Assembly: GCA_965204235.1 (NCBI GenBank)
Contig: OZ241979.1
Coordinates: 868,001-932,000 of the forward strand
Source: JAJDTQ01 sp965204235
GTDB lineage: Bacteria > Desulfobacterota > Binatia > UBA9968 > JAJDTQ01
DNA: 64,000 bases
Direction: 5' to 3'
The translations under genes and the position numbers were made by a program. Shown one piece after another: positions 51,519-59,649 of the stretch; position 1 is the first letter of the stretch, and the number at the start of each line of letters is the position of its first letter. The notes below the pieces were generated by a model. The model worked only from the letters and a program-made list of their open reading frames with translations. It had not been told where the DNA came from and did not search any database.

Positions 51519-53861
51519 ATGGGCAAGACGGCGAAGAGCGGCGGCGCGGGGAAGCGCGAGCCTCCCCCGGACTTCATTCGCGCCATCATACGGGACGACG
51601 CGGCCGCGGGCCGGCACCCCGGCGGCGTGGTGACGCGCTTTCCGCCCGAGCCCAACGGGTTCCTCCACATCGGCCACGCCAAGTCCATCTGCCTCAACTT
51701 CGGGGTCGCCGAGGAGTTCGGCGGACGCTGCAACCTGCGCTTCGACGACACCGACCCCGCCAAGGAGGACACCCTCTACGTGGAGGCCATCCAGGACGAC
51801 ATCCGCTGGCTGGGGTTCGACTGGGCCGACGGCCCGTACAACGCCTCGGACTACTTCGAGGAGCTCTACGGCTTCGCCGTCCAACTCATCGAGCGGGGCC
51901 GCGCCTACGTTTGCAGCCTGAGCGAGGCGGCCATACGCGAAGGCCGCGGCACGGTGACCCGACCGGGCCGCGAGAGCCCCTACCGCGGCCGCGCCGCGGC
52001 GGAGAACCTGGGCCTGTTCTCCCGCATGCGCCGGGGGGAGTTCGCGGACGGCGCGCACGTGCTGCGGGCGAAGATCGACATGGCTTCGCCGAACATGAAG
52101 ATGCGCGACCCCGTGATCTACCGCATCCGCCGCGTGTCCCACCACCGCACCGGCGACGCGTGGCCCATCTATCCCATGTACGATTTCGCCCATCCCCTGT
52201 CGGACGCGCTGGAGGGAGTGACCCACTCGCTGTGCACCCTGGAGTTCGAGAACAACCGCGAGTTCTACGACTGGATCCTCGGACAGGTGGACGCGCCCTC
52301 CCACCCGAGGCAGATCGAGTTCGCGCGGCTGAACCTCGACTACACGGTCATGAGCAAGCGCAGGCTCCTGGAGCTCGTGGAAGAGGACCACGTGGCCGGT
52401 TGGGACGACCCGCGCATGCCCACACTGGCGGGACTGCGGAGACGGGGCTACACGCCCGAGGCCATCCGCAGCTTCTGCCGCGGCGTCGGCATCGCCCGGA
52501 GCGGCAACACCGTGGAGACGGACCAGTTGGAGTACTGCATCCGCGACGACCTGAACCCCAGGGCGCCGCGGGTCCTGGCGGTGGCGCGCCCGCTCAAGGT
52601 AGTCCTCGCCAACTACCCGGAAGGCCGGACGGAGGAGTTGGAGGCGCCCTACTTTCCCCATGACGTGCCCGGGGAAGGGGCGCGCACAGTCCCCTTCTCC
52701 CGCGAGATCTACATCGAGGAGGACGACTTCCTCGAAGATCCACCCAAGGGATACCACCGGCTGGCGCCGGGGCGCGAAGTGCGGTTGCGCTACGCCTACG
52801 TCATCCGGTGCGAGGGAGTGGTCAGGGACCCCGCCACCGGGAGGGTGCTGGAGCTGCGCTGCACTTACGACCCGGAGACCCGAAGCGGATCCGACGCCAG
52901 CGGCAGGAAGATCCGGGGGACCATCCATTGGGTGTCCTCGGCCCATGCCCTCGAAGCCGAGCTCAGGCTCTACGACCGGCTGTTCTCGGTTGCGGACCCC
53001 CATGCCGACCCGGACCGCGACTACCGGGAGCTGCTGAACCCCCGGTCGCTGGAGACCGTGAAGGGTTGCGTGGAGCCGAGCCTCGGGACGGCGCGTCCCG
53101 GGGACCGGTTCCAGTTCGAGCGGCTGGGGTACTTCTGCGTCGATCCGGACTCCGCCGCGGACGCGCTCGTCTTCAACCGCATCGTGACCCTGCGCGACTC
53201 GTGGCTCAAGCTCGTGCAGCGGGGAGACCGCGCCGGCCGGCAAAGGCGTCCACGGCCGCGGCCCGAGGCGGCCCGGGCCGCGGCCCCCGCGGACCGCGGG
53301 ACTCCGTCCCCTGCGGCGCTGACCCCGGCCCGGCGGTCGAAGATGGACGACTACCGGGACCGCCTCGGTCTCGGGCCGGAGCACGCGTTGCTGCTGGCCT
53401 CGGACGACGGCCTCGCCCGGTTCTTCGAGGAGACGGTCCGACGCCACCACAACCCGAGGGCCGTGGGCAACTGGGTGGTCAACGAGCTGCGTCCGCTGCT
53501 GAAGGAGAAGCCCCTCGGGTCGTTGCCGGTCACGCCCGCGGCCGCGGCGGAACTGATCGCGCTCATGGACCGACAGGTCCTCTCGGGCAACGCGGCCCGG
53601 CAGGTCTTCGCGGTCATGCTGGAGGACGGAGGGAGCCCCGCGGAGATCGTCGAGGCCCGGGGGCTGCGGCAGGTGGCGGACCCGGGCCGACTGGAACCCG
53701 CGGTGGACGCGGTCATCGCCGCCCATCCCGAGAACGCCGCCCGCTACCGGCAGGGCAAGACCACGCTGCTCGGGTTCTTCGTGGGCCAGGTGATGAAGTC
53801 CACGGACGGCAAGGCGGACCCCCGCCTGGTCAACGAGATGCTGCGCTCGAAGCTGGGCTGA
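51519..53861 (+). CDS. glnS: Glutaminyl-tRNA synthetase with C-terminal GatB/YqeY-like domain
   Basis: 780 aa, about 220 residues longer than E. coli GlnRS. The class I signatures are FPPEPNGFLHIGHAKS (HIGH at 50-53) and TVMSKRRLLE (KMSKS counterpart near 278). TLEFENNREFYDWIL and DDFLEDPPKGYHRLAPG mark the GlnRS-specific core and anticodon-binding barrels. After an Arg/Pro/Ala linker (about 570-605), the tail contains RFFEETVRRHHNPRAVGNWV, LSGNAARQVFAVMLEDGGSP and RQGKTTLLGFFVGQVMKSTD, i.e. the YqeY/GatB C-terminal tRNA-binding domain, as in Deinococcus GlnRS. It charges tRNA(Gln) directly. ATG 51519 is placed by the promoter and by the conserved start; a terminator follows. Confidence 0.95.
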   Translation: MGKTAKSGGAGKREPPPDFIRAIIRDDAAAGRHPGGVVTRFPPEPNGFLHIGHAKSICLNFGVAEEFGGRCNLRFDDTDPAKEDTLYVEAIQDDIRWLGFDWADGPYNASDYFEELYGFAVQLIERGRAYVCSLSEAAIREGRGTVTRPGRESPYRGRAAAENLGLFSRMRRGEFADGAHVLRAKIDMASPNMKMRDPVIYRIRRVSHHRTGDAWPIYPMYDFAHPLSDALEGVTHSLCTLEFENNREFYDWILGQVDAPSHPRQIEFARLNLDYTVMSKRRLLELVEEDHVAGWDDPRMPTLAGLRRRGYTPEAIRSFCRGVGIARSGNTVETDQLEYCIRDDLNPRAPRVLAVARPLKVVLANYPEGRTEELEAPYFPHDVPGEGARTVPFSREIYIEEDDFLEDPPKGYHRLAPGREVRLRYAYVIRCEGVVRDPATGRVLELRCTYDPETRSGSDASGRKIRGTIHWVSSAHALEAELRLYDRLFSVADPHADPDRDYRELLNPRSLETVKGCVEPSLGTARPGDRFQFERLGYFCVDPDSAADALVFNRIVTLRDSWLKLVQRGDRAGRQRRPRPRPEAARAAAPADRGTPSPAALTPARRSKMDDYRDRLGLGPEHALLLASDDGLARFFEETVRRHHNPRAVGNWVVNELRPLLKEKPLGSLPVTPAAAAELIALMDRQVLSGNAARQVFAVMLEDGGSPAEIVEARGLRQVADPGRLEPAVDAVIAAHPENAARYRQGKTTLLGFFVGQVMKSTDGKADPRLVNEMLRSKLG

Positions 53862-54001
53862 CGCGGCGCGCCGGACTCACCGGAGACGATCTCGGCCTAT
53901 GGTTGGAGGCATTCCAGATGCAGTTGATAGGAATGTCAGGAGTATCGTTTGGCGTCGAAGGGCGGTGTAGAAACGAGGATCCGGCGTCGATCAGGGGCTT
54001 G

Positions 54002-54036
54002 AGCACCCCTGGAAGCATGTTCCAGGGGTGCTTTCC
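54002..54036 (+). terminator. Intrinsic terminator downstream of glnS
   Basis: AGCACCCCTGGA (54002-54013) pairs perfectly with TCCAGGGGTGCT (54021-54032), 7-nt loop, then TTTCCC. It is about 140 bp beyond the glnS stop. Confidence 0.8.
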
Positions 54037-54079
54037 CTGCATTCTACGCAGTCCCACGCAATAATTCCCTCTTCGCCAT

Positions 54080-54420
54080 CACCGGGAGGTGGACACCCGT
54101 TTCGAGATCGCCGCAGGCATCCGGAAGAGCTCCGACACGGGCGGTCCGGCGCTGTTGTTCGACAACGTCAAGGGCCATCCCGGGTGGCGCGTGCTGGGGG
54201 CGCTGTTCGCCACCCGCCGGCTGGCGGCAATGGGGCTGGGCGTCACCGAGGACAAGCTGCTGGAGCGCTACCTGACCCTCGAGGACCAACGCATCCCTTC
54301 CGAGGTGACGGCGACGGGCCCGGTGAAGGAGGTCCGCTGGACCGGCGGCGACGTGGACCTCGACCGGCTCCCCATCGCAGTCCATTCCGAGAAGGACTGC
54401 GGCGCCTACGTCACCATCAG
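54080..54420 (+). pseudogene. Truncated duplicate of the second ubiD gene
   Basis: A 341-bp segment matching 58301-58641 with about five base differences by eye. It encodes VDTRFEIAAGIRKSSDTGG through EKDCGAYVTI, i.e. roughly residues 22-135 of the 448-aa UbiD, then runs into unrelated sequence and stops at 54490. The true start and the whole catalytic part are missing. Same orientation as the intact gene, so the pair brackets the 54.4-58.3 kb block. Confidence 0.9.
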
Positions 54421-54502
54421 GAGACGCCGGAACCGGCGTCCGAGCCGTGACCGCACCCACTGGCGCCAGCATCGACCGATGCACGGCTGACGCGGATCGA
54501 AT

Positions 54503-55483
54503 TTACACGATCTTGGGTTTGCGTGTGAGTCCGAAGACGCCGAGAGACTGTTCGTCAATCGAGTCGATGTTCTCGAACAGCAGATCGACGAACTGTTGGC
54601 CATCAATGAAGGAAATGTACAGACCCTTCTCCGCATACTTGCTCGCGAGATCCTTTGCATCGTTTCCAACAACTCCCGACGTAACGACGATTCCGATGTC
54701 GCCAGGTTCCATCGAGTCAGCAAGTTGGCGCACTGCATCTTCACCTAGATGGCCCATGGACGGATAGAAGTTCTTGACCTGGATTCTCACTACGACGTCG
54801 CCGGGCAAGTCGGCCTTGAGATCGGTGTCACCACTCGAACTGTTGCGCGTGGACTGGCGGTCCAAAGACGGATAATACAGAGACAACAGCTTTCGGACTG
54901 CCTCCTCGAAGGTGAACGGATTTACGCCTCGAAGTGACCCATCCTGAAGCTTGTGGAGGTAGCGCGGTTTCAGGTCCGTGTCCGCTCCCGGCTTGAAAAG
55001 ATCAGAGCGATCAACGGTCGTCTCAACGTCGCCGACGTTGTAGATCGAAAATACACTGAGCCTTCCTTTCAGAGTATTCGACATGCGCCCGGTGAGCGCT
55101 TTTCGCGGTAGTGGGCGCCCATCCTGCAGCCATCGCACCTTCCTCTGATGAGGATATCCTTCCTCATCCGTTGCCACGGTGGGCTCATATCTGTAGTCAG
55201 ATGTCACGACACTAAAGTACACATTGTCACCGTCGGGCACTACAATGAAATCTCCTTTGAGGATCTCGACTACGAACCGGTAGAGGGAGCCAGCGGCTGC
55301 GCCGAGAGGCCTGGCGCTTCCTCCATATTGTTTGCTCAACTGATGCTTGATTTCGTCACGTGTCGTCATTCCGGTCAGGTCACCCAGTGCTGGCCACCCA
55401 ACAGCGACGAGGTTTCCCTCAAGGAATTCCCGCATGCGGTAGATATTATGTGGATATGGACGTACCACCCAAGCGTTTCTCAT
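54503..55483 (-). CDS. Mrr-like type IV restriction endonuclease
   Basis: 326 aa. The N-terminal WVVRPYPHNIYRMREFLEGN and VAVGWPALGDLTG form a PUA/EVE-like recognition part. The C-terminal half is an Mrr_cat-type PD-(D/E)XK domain: FEEAVRKLLSLYYPSLDRQS, an acidic GDTDLKADL and VRIQVKNFYPS (the QxK motif, about 233), then IGIVVTSGVVGNDAKDLASK. Such enzymes cleave modified or foreign DNA. ATG 55483 follows GGGAGATAG; the frame is open further upstream but that part looks non-coding. Its GC content is lower than that of the flanks. Neighbours are HicAB and an ATPase, forming a small defence block. Confidence 0.8.
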   Translation of the reverse strand: MRNAWVVRPYPHNIYRMREFLEGNLVAVGWPALGDLTGMTTRDEIKHQLSKQYGGSARPLGAAAGSLYRFVVEILKGDFIVVPDGDNVYFSVVTSDYRYEPTVATDEEGYPHQRKVRWLQDGRPLPRKALTGRMSNTLKGRLSVFSIYNVGDVETTVDRSDLFKPGADTDLKPRYLHKLQDGSLRGVNPFTFEEAVRKLLSLYYPSLDRQSTRNSSSGDTDLKADLPGDVVVRIQVKNFYPSMGHLGEDAVRQLADSMEPGDIGIVVTSGVVGNDAKDLASKYAEKGLYISFIDGQQFVDLLFENIDSIDEQSLGVFGLTRKPKIV

Positions 55484-55512
55484 CTCTATCTCCCATCTCA
55501 CTTGCCGAATGA

Positions 55513-55580
55513 TTCTTGCGGCGGCTGTCATACAGTGGCCGCAAGAAAAAGGGATGAGCCCTTTGTGGGGCTCCTCCCTT
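55513..55580 (-). promoter_or_regulatory. Two adjacent hairpins in the mrr leader, one terminator-like
   Basis: Minus strand: the first hairpin has arms AAGGGAgGAGCCC and GGGCTCaTCCCTT (55580-55549), followed at once by TTTCTT. The second has 10-bp arms TTCTTGCGGC... read as TTCTTGCGGC/GCCGCAAGAA (55547-55513). The T-tract of the first is part of the 5' arm of the second, so they compete. The start codon lies 30 nt downstream. Confidence 0.5.
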
Positions 55581-55644
55581 GAAACACCCGACATCCAGAG
55601 TGAACGCCGGGGGCATAAAAGCGGCATTTGCACGCTTGGAAGGT

Positions 55645-55673
55645 AACGTAGCCCCACAGGTCGCTCGTGTCAA
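55645..55673 (-). promoter_or_regulatory. Putative mrr promoter
   Basis: Minus strand TTGACA (55673-55668), 17-nt spacer, TACGTT (55650-55645). The -35 is perfect, the -10 weak. It would give a leader of about 150 nt that includes the two hairpins. The rest of the 344-bp mrr-hicA gap (55674-55778) shows nothing else. Confidence 0.4.
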
Positions 55674-55778
55674 GACGTAGGGGGGCGTCGTCGAAGTTTT
55701 GGCCACGACCGTGCCACAGTGCTCCGGACCTTACATGACGGTGTCTTCCAGCCATTTCTTGAAGAAACTCTGGATTGG

Positions 55779-55820
55779 TTGTCAGAGCTACAGAAATTGT
55801 GTATTCTAACACACAAAACG
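55779..55820 (+). promoter_or_regulatory. hicAB promoter with overlapping inverted repeat
   Basis: TTGTCA (55779-55784), 17-nt spacer, TATTCT (55802-55807). The inverted repeat TTGTGT-ATTCTA-ACACACAA overlaps the -10 (about 55798-55816), a natural site for HicB autorepression. ATG 55828 follows after GGTAAGG. Confidence 0.6.
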
Positions 55821-55827
55821 GTAAGGC

Positions 55828-56016
55828 ATGGAACGTGACAGTCGCAAGCTGATCAGGCTCTTGAAACAGGATGGCTGGTTTCTTGTCGCCACCAAGGGCA
55901 GTCATTACCAGTTCAAGCATCCTGTCAGAAAAGGCCGTGTCACGGTGCCCCATCCGAACAGAGACCTCAAACGAGGTACGGTTACCTCGATCTACAAGCA
56001 GGCAGGCTGGAAGTGA
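55828..56016 (+). CDS. hicA: HicA family toxin, mRNA interferase
   Basis: 62 aa, standard size. The dsRBD-like fold is seen in RKLIRLLKQDGWFLVATKGS, and the catalytic His is in KGSHYQFKHP (His26); VTVPHPNRDLKRGTVTSIYK completes the family pattern. HicA cleaves mRNA independently of ribosomes and is neutralised by HicB. It is followed after 12 bp by hicB in the same direction, the normal order. Confidence 0.93.
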   Translation: MERDSRKLIRLLKQDGWFLVATKGSHYQFKHPVRKGRVTVPHPNRDLKRGTVTSIYKQAGWK

Positions 56017-56028
56017 GAGGAGGACTCC

Positions 56029-56436
56029 ATGCGCTATGTCGCGTTTATCCACGGTAGTGACGGCCCCGGTTTCGGCATCAGCTTCCCCGACTTTCCCGGG
56101 TGTGTGTCGGACGGCGACACCGTGGAGGAAGCGATCCACCGCGGCGCCGAGGCGCTGGCCTTTCACGTCGAGGGCATGATCGAGGACGGGGAAGCGGTCC
56201 CGGAACCGCGCGCCGTCCAGGAGATCAAGGCCGACCCGAGCCTCGTGGAGTGGCGGGAGGGCGCGGACGTGGCCTTCGTTCCTCTCGTCCTCGACAAGGG
56301 TTCCCCGCGGCGTGTCAACGTCTCTCTGGACTACGGCCTGCTTCAGGCCATCGACGACGAAGCGAAGCGTCGCGGCATGACCCGCTCGGCCTTCCTGTCG
56401 AGCGCGGCCCGGAACGAGATCGAAGGACGGCGCTAA
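56029..56436 (+). CDS. hicB: HicB family antitoxin
   Basis: 135 aa. The partial RNase H-like domain opens FGISFPDFPGCVSDGDTVEE and continues AIHRGAEALAFHVEGMIEDG. The C-terminal VNVSLDYGLLQAIDDEAKRR with GMTRSAFLSSAA is a ribbon-helix-helix DNA-binding domain that should bind the hic promoter. It pairs with the preceding HicA. GAGAGGAGG precedes the ATG. Confidence 0.93.
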   Translation: MRYVAFIHGSDGPGFGISFPDFPGCVSDGDTVEEAIHRGAEALAFHVEGMIEDGEAVPEPRAVQEIKADPSLVEWREGADVAFVPLVLDKGSPRRVNVSLDYGLLQAIDDEAKRRGMTRSAFLSSAARNEIEGRR

Positions 56437-56546
56437 GCTGCTTCCTTTGTCTCGTTCATGACACGCTGTCGGGAAGGATCCCGTTGCAGTTTCCGTTTGC
56501 GCTGCGGATGGTGACGATGACGCGAGGCATGACGGCCTCCTCGCAC

Positions 56547-57929
56547 TCACCCGAGCACGCTCATCACCGCACGCGCGTCCACCACGTGGACGCCGGCGCG
56601 GGTGGGCGGAGCAGCGCTTCCCGGGACGAACAGCGCATGGCAGACCTCGGCGTTCCCGACGTGGGGCAGGTTTCGGAGGGTGGCGCGGGCGCCGGAGGAG
56701 GCGGCCGGCTTCATGGACCACTTGACCTCGCCCACCAGCAGCCGCCGGCCATCCACCGAGTAGGCGACGACGTCCAGTTCCGGCTCATGGACCCGCCAGT
56801 ACCTTTGCGCGGGCTCCCACGGGCCGAGTTCCGCCAGCGTGGTGTCGGAGCGGTGCAGCAGGGGCACGGCCATGCGGCACAACTCTTCCCAAGCCAAGGA
56901 CTCGAGGCCGGGTCGATGCCGCTCCCAGTAGCGCAACCGCGTCTCGCGAGGCGCGGCGGCAAGGGCGGCCCGGTGGGGGGCGACCACCCGGAACCACAGC
57001 CGCAGAAAGGGGTCGTCGATCCGGTAGAGGCTTCGCCTGCCTGACCTCGGGTCGCTCCCGAAGGGCGTCTCGCGGCGCACGAACCCCATCTCCATCAGGG
57101 ACGCCAGGGGCTTCGACAGGCCGGAGGCGGGTTTGCCCAGGCGGCCTGCGACCTCGCTGACCCGATGCGCGCCGTTGCCGATGACGTCCAGCACGGGCCG
57201 TAGCGCAGTGGCCGGAGGCGTTTCCTCCCGCAGCAACCGGTCGGGCTCTCCATGCAGCGGTCCTGCAGGGTCGAGGACCAGGGCGTCCACCGCAGCGTCG
57301 CAATCGTCTCCGAAGGGCTGGGCCAGCTCCCAATAGCGGGGCATCCCGCCCCACAGCGCATACACGGAGACCAGGTCGCGTGGGGCGTCGAAGGGAAAGA
57401 CCTCGGCAAGATGCCCCGGTTGCAGCGGACGCACGGCAAAGGCTTCCGCGGCCCGGCCGTACAGGGGCGCGGCGGCGTCGAGGATGGCGCCGTGCATCAT
57501 GTGCTGACTGGAGCCGCATACGACCAGCTTCAGCCGACGCTCCGGGCGGTCCAGCCAGTTCTGCAGGACACCGGCCAGGGCAGGGTCTGCGGCAAGGAGG
57601 TAGGGCAGTTCGTCGAGTACGAACGGTCCCTGCCAGTCGGCCCGCCCGGCCTCCACGGCAAGCCGTGTCAGGAACGAGCGCCAGTCCGGGTATTCGACGT
57701 CGGCAAAGCCGGGGAACCGTTCGGCGACCGCTCCGGCCAGGTAGCGCCGCTGCACCGGAGGCGCGGATTGGTCGGCCACGGCGTAGAGGCCGTCGTGACG
57801 CCGGGTCCACTCGATGAGCAGGCGTGACTTGCCGACTCTGCGGCGACCCCGGACGACGGCGAAAGCGCCGGGCCGCAAGAGCACGCCGTCCAGTCGGCGC
57901 ATCTCTTCAGCGCGGTCGAGGAACTGCAT
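56547..57929 (-). CDS. AAA ATPase with C-terminal DUF234-type nuclease-like domain
   Basis: 460 aa. Walker A VVRGRRRVGKSRLLIEW (about 26-42), Walker B PFVLDELPYLLAADP (near 102), and LVVCGSSQHMMHGAIL as sensor place it in the archaeal-type ATPase family. A winged helix (VLDVIGNGAHRVSEVAGRLG) follows, and the C-terminal ELDVVAYSVDGRRLLVGEVK is the DUF234 PD-(D/E)XK-like core with Asp and E-V-K. Family members are often in mobile or defence contexts, function unclear. ATG 57929 lies five bases past a strong -10, so the mRNA is probably leaderless. Confidence 0.82.
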   Translation of the reverse strand: MQFLDRAEEMRRLDGVLLRPGAFAVVRGRRRVGKSRLLIEWTRRHDGLYAVADQSAPPVQRRYLAGAVAERFPGFADVEYPDWRSFLTRLAVEAGRADWQGPFVLDELPYLLAADPALAGVLQNWLDRPERRLKLVVCGSSQHMMHGAILDAAAPLYGRAAEAFAVRPLQPGHLAEVFPFDAPRDLVSVYALWGGMPRYWELAQPFGDDCDAAVDALVLDPAGPLHGEPDRLLREETPPATALRPVLDVIGNGAHRVSEVAGRLGKPASGLSKPLASLMEMGFVRRETPFGSDPRSGRRSLYRIDDPFLRLWFRVVAPHRAALAAAPRETRLRYWERHRPGLESLAWEELCRMAVPLLHRSDTTLAELGPWEPAQRYWRVHEPELDVVAYSVDGRRLLVGEVKWSMKPAASSGARATLRNLPHVGNAEVCHALFVPGSAAPPTRAGVHVVDARAVMSVLG

Positions 57930-57935
57930 GGAAGT

Positions 57936-57970
57936 ATTATGTGGGTCAGTATTATGCTTGTCAACATAAT
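57936..57970 (-). promoter_or_regulatory. Promoter and operator-like repeats of the DUF234 ATPase gene
   Basis: Minus strand TTGACA (57964-57959), 17-nt spacer, CATAAT (57941-57936), six bases before ATG 57929. ATTATG occurs at 57936-57941 and 57951-57956 and its inverse CATAAT at 57965-57970, so the -35 lies inside an ATTATG-8-CATAAT palindrome. Confidence 0.65.
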
Positions 57971-58237
57971 CTTCGGATACGCGCCGGCAGCCGTTGGGCG
58001 AGGCCATGATTCCGGCGCCAGGGAGCGGCGGCCGATTCCAGGACGGTCCGGAGGACGTTCGCGCTGCCTGCCTACTCTCGCAGCGGGGTCCGTGTCAAAC
58101 CGGTGGACTCCCCCCGGACCTTCTGGTAAGTAGGGAAATCCCCGTCTGCCCGGGGTTCGCCCGTTGGCGGACGGGCGGTTTCGTTTTCGTGCAAGAGCGC
58201 TGCGGAAGGGCGCCCCAGGACGGCGACCGGAGACGTT
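57971..58237. other. Intergenic region upstream of the second ubiD
   Basis: About 267 bp with no recognisable gene, tRNA or terminator. The GC-rich part before 58238 has only a weak ribosome site, so the ubiD promoter was not identified. Confidence 0.5.
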
Positions 58238-59584
58238 ATGTTTCAGGATCTGAGAGGTTTCCTCGAAGTGTTGGAGCGCGAGGAACAGTTGCTCCGGGTG
58301 CACCGGGAGGTGGACACCCGTTTCGAGATCGCTGCAGGCATCCGGAAGAGCTCCGACACGGGCGGTCCGGCGCTGTTGTTCGACAACGTCAAGGGCCATC
58401 CCGGGTGGCGCGTGCTGGGGGCGCTGTTCGCCACCCGCCGGCTGGTGGCAATGGGGCTGGGCGTCACCGAGGACAAGCTGCTGGAGCGCTACCTGACCCT
58501 CGAGGACCAACGCATCCCTTCCGAGGTGACGGCGACGGGCCCGGTGAAGGAGGTCCGCTGGACCGACGGCGACGTGGACCTCGACCGGCTCCCCATCGCG
58601 GTCCATTCCGAGAAGGACTGCGGCGCCTACGTCACTATCGGGATCCAGATCGGAAAGGATCCGGACACGCGCGTACCCAACGTGTCCATCCACCGCATGC
58701 TGCGTCTGGGCAAGGACCGCCTGTCCCTGTGGGCGCCGCCGGACCACCACCTGGGGCGCATGATCCTGAAGGCGGAGGACCGGGGGGAGGGTCTGGAGGT
58801 GGCCACCGCCATCGGCGTGGATCCCGCCCTCATCATCGGGTCGCAGGCGCGGGTGCCGTACGGCGTGGACGAGTTCGCGGTGTCCGGCGGCCTGCGGGGC
58901 GCGCCGGTGCAGTTGACCCCGTGCGAGACCATCGACGTGGAGGCGCCGGCCCACGCGGAAGTGGTGATTGAGGGGGTGACGGTCCCGGGGGAGAGGGTCT
59001 CGGACGGTCCCTACGGGGAGTACCCGGGCACCTACAGCGAGAGCAAGCAGGCGCCGGTGCTCCGGGTCACCGCCATCACCATGCGGCAGGACCCCATCTA
59101 CCAGACCTGCCTCACCGGCATGCCGGTGACCGAGAACCACACACTCATCGAATGCGCCAACGCCGCTCTGGTCTATCGCACGGTGGCCGCCGTCACCCCG
59201 GAGGTCAGGGACGTGAGCGTCACCGCCGGCGGCACGTTCCGCCACCACGCGGTGGTCTCCATGCGCAAGCGGCACGAGGCCGAGGCCCGGAACGTCATCC
59301 TGGCGTTGCTCGCCACGGGCGCGGGCTTCAAGCGCGTGGTGGTGGTGGACGAGGACATCGACGTGCACGACCCCGTGGACGTGGAATGGGCCATGAACAC
59401 CCGGGTGCAGCCGGATCGGGACGTCGTCATCGTCCCCAACTTGGCGTGCTCCACCCTGGACCCTTCGGCGCCGGCGCCGCGCACCACCGCGGGGTGGGGC
59501 GTGGACGCCACCATGCCGCTCCGGGACAACGAGTATTACCGGAAGGTCCGGGTGCCCGGCACGGACCAGGTGGACTACCTGTGA
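58238..59584 (+). CDS. UbiD family decarboxylase (second copy, intact)
   Basis: 448 aa. DLRGFLEVLEREEQLLRVHR is the normal N-terminus; GAYVTIGIQIGKDPDTRVPN and SIHRMLRLGKDRLSLWAPP cover the prFMN and metal-binding loops; VSDGPYGEYPGTY is the acidic active-site block (near 258). Decarboxylation (or carboxylation) of an aromatic or unsaturated acid is expected; the UbiX partner is not seen. It is followed by genes for a molybdenum hydroxylase, so the pair may process an N-heterocyclic or phenolic acid. The first 21 codons and the 3' two-thirds are absent from the duplicate at 54.1 kb. Confidence 0.93.
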   Translation: MFQDLRGFLEVLEREEQLLRVHREVDTRFEIAAGIRKSSDTGGPALLFDNVKGHPGWRVLGALFATRRLVAMGLGVTEDKLLERYLTLEDQRIPSEVTATGPVKEVRWTDGDVDLDRLPIAVHSEKDCGAYVTIGIQIGKDPDTRVPNVSIHRMLRLGKDRLSLWAPPDHHLGRMILKAEDRGEGLEVATAIGVDPALIIGSQARVPYGVDEFAVSGGLRGAPVQLTPCETIDVEAPAHAEVVIEGVTVPGERVSDGPYGEYPGTYSESKQAPVLRVTAITMRQDPIYQTCLTGMPVTENHTLIECANAALVYRTVAAVTPEVRDVSVTAGGTFRHHAVVSMRKRHEAEARNVILALLATGAGFKRVVVVDEDIDVHDPVDVEWAMNTRVQPDRDVVIVPNLACSTLDPSAPAPRTTAGWGVDATMPLRDNEYYRKVRVPGTDQVDYL

Positions 59585-59649
59585 CGCGCGGGCGGTAACC
59601 GTCCCGCGCCCGCGGAACGACCTCCGACGGCTCACGTCTCCCGGCGGCC

